Origin: Alphaproteobacteria bacterium
GTDB lineage: Bacteria; Pseudomonadota; Alphaproteobacteria; Rhizobiales; Aestuariivirgaceae
Direction: 5' to 3'
DNA length: 5,055 bases
Assembly: GCA_026400595.1 (NCBI GenBank)
Contig: JAPLOT010000099.1
Span: 1-5,055 of the forward strand
Position 1 is the first letter of the stretch, and every line of letters begins with the position of its first letter. The notes beneath the pieces were generated by a model. The model made no database searches, was not told the DNA's origin, and saw nothing but the letters and a program-made list of their open reading frames with translations. Shown here in pieces: positions 1-3,851 of this stretch. A program made the position numbers and the translations under genes.

Positions 1-1012
1 ACTGCAGCGATGAGAATCGATAGAGCTGGTTCAGCACTACATCGGCCATGGTGTCGCGCTTCAGCTCGATCACCACCCGCATGCCTTCGCGCGAAGATTC
101 GTCGCGGATGTCGGAGATGCCTTCGATCTTCTTCTCGCGGACCAGCTCGGCGATGCGCTCGATCATCACCGACTTGTTGATCTGATACGGAATCTCGGTG
201 ACGATGAGCGCCTCGCGCTCGCGCCGCATCTCCTCCGTGTGCACGCGCGCGCGCATGACGATGGAGCCGCGGCCGGTGTGAAAGGCGGACTTGATGCCGG
301 CACGCCCCAGGATGATTCCGCCTGTCGGAAAATCCGGACCGGGAATGATGTCGGCCAGTTCATCGATCTGGATGCCCGGGTTGGCTATCGTGGCGAGGCA
401 GGCGTCGATGACCTCGCCCAGATTGTGCGGCGCCATGTTGGTGGCCATGCCCACGGCGATTCCGCCCGAGCCATTGACCAGGAGGTTCGGAAAGCGGGCC
501 GGAAGCACGGTGGGTTCCGACTCCGAGCCGTCGTAGTTTTCCTTGAAGTCGACGGTGTCCTTGTCGATATCGTCGAGCAGCGCATGGGCCACCTTGGCTA
601 TGCGCGACTCCGTGTAGCGCATGGCGGCCGGCGGATCGCCGTCGACCGAGCCGAAGTTGCCCTGGCCATCGATCAGCGGCAGGCGCAGCGAAAAGTCCTG
701 CGCCATGCGGACGAGCGCGTCATAGATCGACTGGTCGCCATGCGGATGGTACTTACCCATGACGTCGCCGACGATGCGCGCCGACTTGCGATAGGGCTTG
801 TTCCAGTCGTAGCCGTTCTCGTGCATCGAATAGAGGATGCGCCGGTGGACCGGCTTCAACCCGTCACGAACATCCGGAAGCGCACGGCTCACGATCACGC
901 TCATGGCGTAGTCGAGGTAGCTCTTGCGCATCTCCTCCTCGATGGAGACAGGAGAAATCTCGGATGGATTGGCGGGGTTCAGGCCACCCTTCTTGTCGTC
1001 GTCATCGGCCAC
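1..1012 (-). CDS. gyrA: DNA gyrase subunit A, N-terminal part (3' end outside window)
   Basis: GyrA is the DNA-breaking and rejoining subunit of gyrase, which with GyrB introduces negative supercoils using ATP. The 337 codons visible cover the start of the breakage-reunion domain; the rest, including the C-terminal DNA-wrapping domain, lies beyond the left edge. The hallmark stretch SIEEEMRKSYLDYAMSVIV is at residues 23-41, VRDGLKPVHRRILY at 48-61, KYHPHGD at 87-93, GQGNFGSVDGD at 116-126, and the catalytic tyrosine in AAMRYTE is Tyr133. I chose the GTG at 1010-1012 because an AGG lies 6 nt upstream (1019-1021), no in-frame start is seen close upstream, and the next ATG (Met28) would cut into the conserved N-terminus. 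The quinolone-determining position equal to E. coli Ser83 is Gln94, while the Asp87 equivalent (Asp98) is kept. The gene follows ssb on the same strand, but a terminator separates them. Confidence 0.97.
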   Translation of the reverse strand, partial: MADDDDKKGGLNPANPSEISPVSIEEEMRKSYLDYAMSVIVSRALPDVRDGLKPVHRRILYSMHENGYDWNKPYRKSARIVGDVMGKYHPHGDQSIYDALVRMAQDFSLRLPLIDGQGNFGSVDGDPPAAMRYTESRIAKVAHALLDDIDKDTVDFKENYDGSESEPTVLPARFPNLLVNGSGGIAVGMATNMAPHNLGEVIDACLATIANPGIQIDELADIIPGPDFPTGGIILGRAGIKSAFHTGRGSIVMRARVHTEEMRREREALIVTEIPYQINKSVMIERIAELVREKKIEGISDIRDESSREGMRVVIELKRDTMADVVLNQLYRFSSLQ

Positions 1013-1137
1013 GGAAAACCTGCAAGAACACTGCGGACAAGCCTGCCGGACAACGCCGGAACGGGACGATTCGGAAGGCTTCCCAGACTAGTTCAGGGGC
1101 CCTCCGGATACAATGAAAACACGCCGCAACCGGACTG
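1013..1137 (-). other. gyrA leader / upstream region
   Basis: This 125-nt stretch lies between the ssb terminator and the gyrA start and should hold the gyrA promoter. I could not find a convincing pair of -35 and -10 hexamers on the minus strand, so no promoter is called. Two features stand out. One is an imperfect direct repeat, ctgcggacaa at 1031-1040 and ctgccggacaa at 1043-1053. The other is gggccctccgg at 1097-1107, which is complementary, with one bulged base, to part of the ssb terminator. No small ORF with a ribosome binding site was recognised here. Confidence 0.5.
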
Positions 1138-1161
1138 AAAAAGGGCCCCGGAGGGGCCCTT
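1138..1161 (-). terminator. Intrinsic terminator of ssb
   Basis: Read on the minus strand, a perfect 9-bp stem (1153-1161 pairing with 1141-1149, arms aagggcccc and ggggccctt) closes a 3-nt loop (1150-1152). The stem runs into five consecutive T residues on the minus strand (1142-1138, the first two of them inside the stem). It begins 23 nt after the ssb stop codon. This is the standard Rho-independent layout and should isolate ssb from gyrA. In the plus direction no gene reads into it. Confidence 0.88.
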
Positions 1162-1184
1162 GAAAACACTTTCAGATCAGAACC

Positions 1185-1670
1185 TTAGAATGGAACTTCA
1201 TCGTCCAGGTCACGGGTGAAGCTCTGCGGCTTTGCCGCCCCGCTGCGCGGCCGTTCCATCGGGCTCGACTGGCCGAAATCATCGCCGCCGCCGAAGCCGC
1301 CCGCACCTTCTCCGCCGGCCCGCCCGCCGAGCATCGTCAGCTCGCCGCGGTAGTTCTGCAGCACCACTTCGGTGGAGTATTTCTCGACGCCGTCCTTGTC
1401 GGTGTACTTGCGCGTCTGCAGCTGGCCCTCGATGTAGACCGTCGATCCCTTCTTGAGATATTGCTCGGCCACCTTGGCCAGCGCCTCGTTGAAGATGACG
1501 ACGCGATGCCACTCGGTCTTCTCCTTGCGCTCGCCGGTGGACTTGTCGCGCCAGGATTCGGAGGTGGCAAGGCTGAGATTCACGATGGACTTGCCATCCT
1601 GGGTGTGACGGACCTCCGGGTCTCGACCCAGATTGCCCACGAGAATGACTTTGTTCACCGACCCGGCCAT
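1185..1670 (-). CDS. ssb: Single-stranded DNA-binding protein
   Basis: SSB coats single-stranded DNA during replication, recombination and repair and recruits partner enzymes through its C-terminal tip. The protein has 161 residues, a usual size for a bacterial SSB. The OB fold occupies about residues 4-112, starting VNKVILVGNLGRDPEVR. The DNA-stacking aromatics match E. coli SSB: Trp40, Trp54 and Phe60, with Tyr89 in place of the tryptophan in the RKW motif. A glycine-rich linker (about 115-133) leads to an acidic tip DLDDEVPF (154-161), the docking site for RecQ, RecO, the polymerase chi subunit and others; the aromatic end is intact. The ATG is supported by AGGAG at 1678-1682, 7 nt upstream. 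A promoter with a LexA box in its spacer precedes the gene (1752-1780), and an intrinsic terminator follows it. It is a single-gene unit, divergent from the RidA-like gene. Confidence 0.98.
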   Translation of the reverse strand: MAGSVNKVILVGNLGRDPEVRHTQDGKSIVNLSLATSESWRDKSTGERKEKTEWHRVVIFNEALAKVAEQYLKKGSTVYIEGQLQTRKYTDKDGVEKYSTEVVLQNYRGELTMLGGRAGGEGAGGFGGGDDFGQSSPMERPRSGAAKPQSFTRDLDDEVPF

Positions 1671-1677
1671 GACCGAT

Positions 1678-1682
1678 CTCCT
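1678..1682 (-). promoter_or_regulatory. Ribosome binding site of ssb
   Basis: AGGAG on the minus strand (within AGAGGAGA), 7 nt before the ssb ATG. It confirms the start codon, which gives the canonical SSB N-terminus. Confidence 0.85.
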
Positions 1683-1751
1683 CTGATTTCGCGCACCCTA
1701 GTCAATGGTCCGCACCGACACACTTGCGGATGGCGTCTTATCCACACGTGT

Positions 1752-1780
1752 TAGATAGTTCTCTTTTTGTTCTTGCGCAA
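1752..1780 (-). promoter_or_regulatory. ssb: Predicted ssb promoter
   Basis: On the minus strand TTGCGC (1780-1775) is followed by exactly 17 nt and then TATCTA (1757-1752), an acceptable sigma-70-type promoter. Transcription would start near 1745 and leave a leader of about 75 nt before the ssb ATG. The SOS box fills most of the spacer, so bound LexA would exclude RNA polymerase. The -35 element sits in a 10-bp palindrome, cttgcgcaag (1772-1781). Spacing and hexamers are seen directly; promoter activity is inferred. Confidence 0.65.
1758..1772. promoter_or_regulatory. LexA (SOS) box, GTTC-N7-GTTC
   Basis: The plus strand reads GTTC (1758-1761), seven bases tcttttt (1762-1768), then GTTC (1769-1772). 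GTTC-N7-GTTC, equal to GAAC-N7-GAAC on the other strand, is the established LexA operator of alphaproteobacteria; it is a direct repeat, unlike the palindromic E. coli box. The AT-rich spacer is also typical. It lies inside the -35/-10 spacer of the ssb promoter, and ssb is a recognised SOS member in several alphaproteobacteria. The site ends 39 nt before the ATG of the divergent RidA-like gene, so it could control that gene too. Confidence 0.87.
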
Positions 1781-1800
1781 GGGGCCTAGGGTTTCTGAAA

Positions 1801-1805
1801 AGGAG
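1801..1805 (+). promoter_or_regulatory. Ribosome binding site of the RidA-like gene
   Basis: AGGAG sits 6 nt before the ATG at 1812. It decides the start. The open frame extends back to a TTG at 1767, but that codon lies inside the SOS box, has no Shine-Dalgarno sequence, and would add residues absent from the family. Confidence 0.85.
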
Positions 1806-1811
1806 AACACC

Positions 1812-2204
1812 ATGCTGAAAGCCATCGACACGCCCAATGCGCCGCGTCCCTTCTCGAACTATGCCCAGGGCATTGCCGTGGCGCCCGGCGCGCGGCTGCT
1901 CTTCGTTTCGGGACAGGTGGGGGCGACGGTGGCAGGTGACATTCCGGACGATGCCCGGAGCCAGCACGAGCTTGCCTGGGAGAATGTCCTGGCCATCCTC
2001 GCGGCCGAGGGGCTGGACCATCGCCATGTCGTGGACGCCCACGTCTACATCACGGATCGCGATCACGTGGGGCTCTACCGCGAGGTGCGGGACCGGATGC
2101 TGAAGGGACACAAGCCTGCGGCTACACTTCTGATTGTGTCAGGCCTGGCAGACCCGCGGCTCGTTGTGGAGGTTGGGGTTGTGGCAGCGGCCCCGGCCAC
2201 ATGA
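1812..2204 (+). CDS. RidA/YjgF-family protein lacking the catalytic arginine
   Basis: This 130-residue protein has the length and order of the Rid (YjgF/YER057c/UK114) family, small trimeric cytosolic proteins. RidA itself hydrolyses reactive enamine/imine intermediates such as 2-aminoacrylate made by PLP enzymes. Visible marks are the N-terminal PFSNYAQGI (13-21), LLFVSGQVG (29-37), the helix with ENVLAILAAEGLDHRHVV (57-74), YITDRDHVGLYREVRDRM (79-96), and the C-terminal strand LVVEVGVVA (117-125). The signature P-A-R-S has become P-A-A-T (102-105): the arginine equivalent to E. coli RidA Arg105, needed for imine hydrolysis, is Ala104. This suggests one of the arginine-less Rid subfamilies, whose functions are mostly unknown, rather than a true RidA. 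It stands alone on its strand, divergent from ssb behind the shared SOS box. I found no strong plus-strand promoter. Confidence 0.92.
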   Translation: MLKAIDTPNAPRPFSNYAQGIAVAPGARLLFVSGQVGATVAGDIPDDARSQHELAWENVLAILAAEGLDHRHVVDAHVYITDRDHVGLYREVRDRMLKGHKPAATLLIVSGLADPRLVVEVGVVAAAPAT

Positions 2205-2213
2205 GCCGGAGCC
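2189..2213. terminator. Hairpin over the end of the RidA-like gene, possible transcript end
   Basis: ggccccggc (2189-2197) can pair with gccggagcc (2205-2213) around a 7-nt loop that contains the stop codon. In the plus-strand RNA there is one C-A mismatch in nine pairs; in the minus-strand RNA the same position is a G-U wobble, so the stem is better for the convergent small gene. No U tract follows on either strand, so it is not a standard intrinsic terminator. It may mark or protect transcript ends between two convergent genes. It could also be a chance product of GC-rich sequence. Confidence 0.3.
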
Positions 2214-2230
2214 GATGAAAATCGTTTCGC

Positions 2231-2374
2231 TTAGCGGCGGCCGAAGAGCCCGAAAATCGAAGTCCGCTTGACATTGGGCCGCTCCTTCGCAGTTGCAGCA
2301 TTGTGCTCGGCAGACTTTGTCTGCATCATGGCGGCACCGTAAACATTTGAATAAGTTTCAAAAACCCAGTTCAT
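2231..2374 (-). CDS. Small hypothetical protein, 47 residues
   Basis: The frame encodes 47 residues, starting MNWVFETYSNVYGAA and ending TSIFGLFGRR. I do not recognise a family. Support for a real gene: GGAG (2383-2386) at an ideal 8 nt before the ATG, a clean ATG and TAA, placement exactly between convergent and divergent neighbours, and low-complexity-free, protein-like composition. The first 16 residues are aromatic and hydrophobic with one acid, the middle (17-37) is polar, and the C-terminus is basic with an aromatic-glycine motif (FGLFGRR). No signal peptide, transmembrane helix or cysteine is visible. Its 5' half is less GC-rich than its neighbours. It is divergent from the LysR-family gene, the usual place for a LysR target, which makes regulation by that protein a reasonable guess. 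A non-coding or spurious frame remains possible. Confidence 0.66.
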   Translation of the reverse strand: MNWVFETYSNVYGAAMMQTKSAEHNAATAKERPNVKRTSIFGLFGRR

Positions 2375-2382
2375 GTTGAAAT

Positions 2383-2386
2383 CTCC
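2383..2386 (-). promoter_or_regulatory. Ribosome binding site of the 47-residue ORF
   Basis: GGAG on the minus strand, 8 nt before the ATG at 2374-2372. Together with the intact short frame it is the main reason for calling this small gene. Further upstream, TATAGG (2413-2408) is the only plausible -10 element, and I see no -35 at good spacing. Confidence 0.6.
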
Positions 2387-2427
2387 ATAAGTTGCTTCGT
2401 GTTGTCCCCTATATGCCTGGTTCGCTC

Positions 2428-2456
2428 TTGCAACACAAACGGCAATAACCTACGCT
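2428..2456 (+). promoter_or_regulatory. Predicted promoter of the LysR-family gene
   Basis: TTGCAA (2428-2433), a 17-nt spacer, then TACGCT (2451-2456). The -10 keeps the key T, A and final T. Transcription would start near 2463 and leave a leader of about 25 nt. The -10 coincides with the left arm of the palindrome at 2451-2463, which is the arrangement expected for negative autoregulation. The assignment rests on sequence alone. Confidence 0.5.
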
Positions 2457-2463
2457 TAGCGTA
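2451..2463. promoter_or_regulatory. T-N11-A palindrome, candidate LysR-family operator
   Basis: TACGCT-T-AGCGTA is a perfect 6-bp inverted repeat around one base. Its outer bases make exactly T-N11-A, the consensus core of LysR-type regulator sites. It lies 24 nt before the TTG start of the GcvA-like gene and in the control region shared with the divergent 47-residue ORF. LysR regulators commonly repress their own gene from such sites. I infer that the adjacent regulator binds here. No second copy was noticed in the window. Confidence 0.55.
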
Positions 2464-2475
2464 ACAAAACCTTAC

Positions 2476-2479
2476 AGGA
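2476..2479 (+). promoter_or_regulatory. Ribosome binding site of the LysR-family gene
   Basis: AGGA lies 8 nt before the TTG at 2488 and supports this uncommon start codon. In the same frame a TAA at 2446-2448 lies upstream, and no ATG or GTG start is found between it and the TTG. Confidence 0.75.
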
Positions 2480-2487
2480 CAGAAACC

Positions 2488-3435
2488 TTGGCCCGCCGCC
2501 TCCCCTCCCTCAATGCCCTGAAAGCCTTCGAGGCGGCAGCACGCCATGAGAGCTTCACGGTCGCGGCCGAGGAGCTATTCGTCACCCATGCCGCCATCAG
2601 CCGCCATATCCGCGATCTCGAGGAATGGCTGGGCACCGAACTGTTCCTGCGCACCGGCCGGGGCGTGACACTGACCGAAGCCGGGCGACGCTTCGGCGAA
2701 CGCCTCACCCCGCTCTTCGACGCGATCGCCGAAGCGACGCGGGAAGCGGCTGCGGTGGGCGACGCGCGGCAGCTCCGGGTTTCCATCGAGCCCGCCTTCG
2801 CGTCACGCTGGCTGGTGCCGCGCCTTGGCCGCTTCAACGAGCTTCACCCCGACATCGAGCTGGCCATCGACCCCAACAGCAAGCTCGCCGACTTCCGGTC
2901 GGGCGAAGCCGACATCGGCCTGCGCTATGGCGCGGGCGGCTGGGACGACGTGGAGGCGCTCAAGCTGACCGACACGGTGATCTTTCCCGTCGCGTCTCCC
3001 GACCTGCTCAAGGACCACAAGACCCTCAGGCCCGGCGATCTTCATGATTTCAACCTGCTGCATGAAAGCCGCAAGCAGTGGTGGACCGACTGGCTCGCCG
3101 CCGCCGGGGTCAGCGGCGTGGAGGACTGGCGCGGCACCGTGTTCCAGAACCACCTGGCCATCGAGGCTGCGGAAGCCGGCCAGGGTTTCGCCCTGGGTGA
3201 CCAGATCCTCTGCACCGACTCGCTCATTGAAGGCTGGCTGGTGCGGCCCTTCGATCTCGACATGCGCGATCACGGTACCTACTGGGTGGTGCGCGCCAGA
3301 GGCTCGAAGGAAACCCCGCCGGCCCGCGCCTTCCGCGAATGGGTCATGGCCGAGATGGCGGACACCAACAGGAAATATGCACAGATCAAGGCGCAGCGCA
3401 GCGCGCCCGTTGCGGGCAAGGCTCCGACCGCCTAG
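2488..3435 (+). CDS. LysR-type transcriptional regulator, GcvA-like
   Basis: The protein has 315 residues, close to E. coli GcvA (305). The winged helix-turn-helix domain spans about residues 4-64. Its opening RRLPSLNALKAFEAAARHES and the recognition region AAEELFVTHAAISRHI (26-41) closely parallel GcvA, the regulator of the glycine cleavage operon. A linker helix (about 65-90) leads to the effector-binding domain (about 92-300), with SIEPAFASRWLVPRLGRF as its first strand and helix. The TTG start is chosen because the family N-terminus begins right there, AGGA is 8 nt upstream, and no other start exists before the upstream stop. The C-terminal tail is longer and rich in Ala, Pro and Gln. Many alphaproteobacterial GcvA-like paralogues regulate other neighbours, and no gcv genes are in view, so the target and effector are unknown. 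The promoter contains a T-N11-A palindrome, and the YkgJ-like gene follows after 38 nt. Confidence 0.95.
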   Translation: MARRLPSLNALKAFEAAARHESFTVAAEELFVTHAAISRHIRDLEEWLGTELFLRTGRGVTLTEAGRRFGERLTPLFDAIAEATREAAAVGDARQLRVSIEPAFASRWLVPRLGRFNELHPDIELAIDPNSKLADFRSGEADIGLRYGAGGWDDVEALKLTDTVIFPVASPDLLKDHKTLRPGDLHDFNLLHESRKQWWTDWLAAAGVSGVEDWRGTVFQNHLAIEAAEAGQGFALGDQILCTDSLIEGWLVRPFDLDMRDHGTYWVVRARGSKETPPARAFREWVMAEMADTNRKYAQIKAQRSAPVAGKAPTA

Positions 3436-3473
3436 CGTTCCGGACATCACGCGCAAGACAAAGAGATTCGCCG

Positions 3474-3851
3474 ATGCCCGCCAAGAAGTATGATTGCCTG
3501 AAGTGTCCCGGCTACTGCTGTTCCTACCCGGTGATCGAAGTGAAGGACCGCGATGCCGAACGCATCGCCAAGCACTTCGGCCTCAGCCTCAAGACGGCGG
3601 AGAAGAAGTATTTCAAGTCGGCGCATGGCTACAAGCGGGTCATGCGGCGCAAGGCCGACGAGCATTTCGGCAAGATCTGCCAGTTCTTCGATACGACCGA
3701 GCGGCGCTGCACCATCTACCTTGCGCGTCCCTCGACCTGCCGCGTCTTCCCGGGCGAAGGCCGCTGCGGCTACTACGACTTCCTGAAGTTCGAGCGCGCC
3801 GGCCAGGAAGACGAGACCTACATCTCGACGACCTATCACTCAGAGAACTGA
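3474..3851 (+). CDS. YkgJ-family cysteine cluster protein
   Basis: This is a cytosolic 125-residue protein of the YkgJ (CxxCxxCC) family, thought to bind zinc or an Fe-S cluster; no reaction is established. The N-terminal cluster is Cys8-x2-Cys11-x3-Cys15-Cys16 (CLKCPGYCC), followed by VKDRDAERIAKHFGL (23-37), the usual helical insert, and then Cys69, Cys79, Cys89 and Cys98. The segment CTIYLARPSTCRVFPGEGRC (79-98) matches the family's C-x-I-Y-x-x-R-P-x-x-C-R-x-(F/Y)-P pattern. The ATG places the cysteine cluster near the N-terminus as in the family. Its ribosome binding site is weak (AAGAGA, about 8 nt upstream). It starts 38 nt after the LysR-family stop with no terminator between, so the two are probably one transcript. 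Its last 12 nt overlap the 3' end of recQ on the other strand. Confidence 0.92.
   Translation: MPAKKYDCLKCPGYCCSYPVIEVKDRDAERIAKHFGLSLKTAEKKYFKSAHGYKRVMRRKADEHFGKICQFFDTTERRCTIYLARPSTCRVFPGEGRCGYYDFLKFERAGQEDETYISTTYHSEN

Noticed and set aside
989..1003. DDDDK sequence near the GyrA N-terminus, resembling an enterokinase tag
   Set aside because: It is part of an acidic start (ADDDDKKGG) that leads directly into native GyrA sequence; nothing else suggests an engineered tag.
1031..1053. Direct repeat ctgcggacaa / ctgccggacaa
   Set aside because: It is short, imperfect and has only two copies in GC-rich leader DNA; it is too weak to call an operator or repeat element.
239..1138. Long plus-strand open frame (299 codons)
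   Set aside because: It runs antisense to gyrA, whose minus-strand product is unmistakable. The frame is kept open by high GC and has no ribosome binding site or family resemblance.
1767..1811. TTG start giving a 145-residue RidA-like protein
   Set aside because: The TTG lies in the SOS box and has no ribosome binding site, while the ATG at 1812 has AGGAG at ideal spacing and yields the family's normal length.
1698..2111. Minus-strand open frame opposite the RidA-like gene
   Set aside because: It would run through the ssb promoter and SOS box and is antisense to a well-supported gene.
2217..2258. Two copies of gaaaatcg near the end of the small ORF
   Set aside because: An 8-base match in two places is not notable, and one copy is within the small coding frame.
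2803..3456. Minus-strand open frame (217 codons)
   Set aside because: It is antisense to the LysR-family gene and shows no recognisable protein features.
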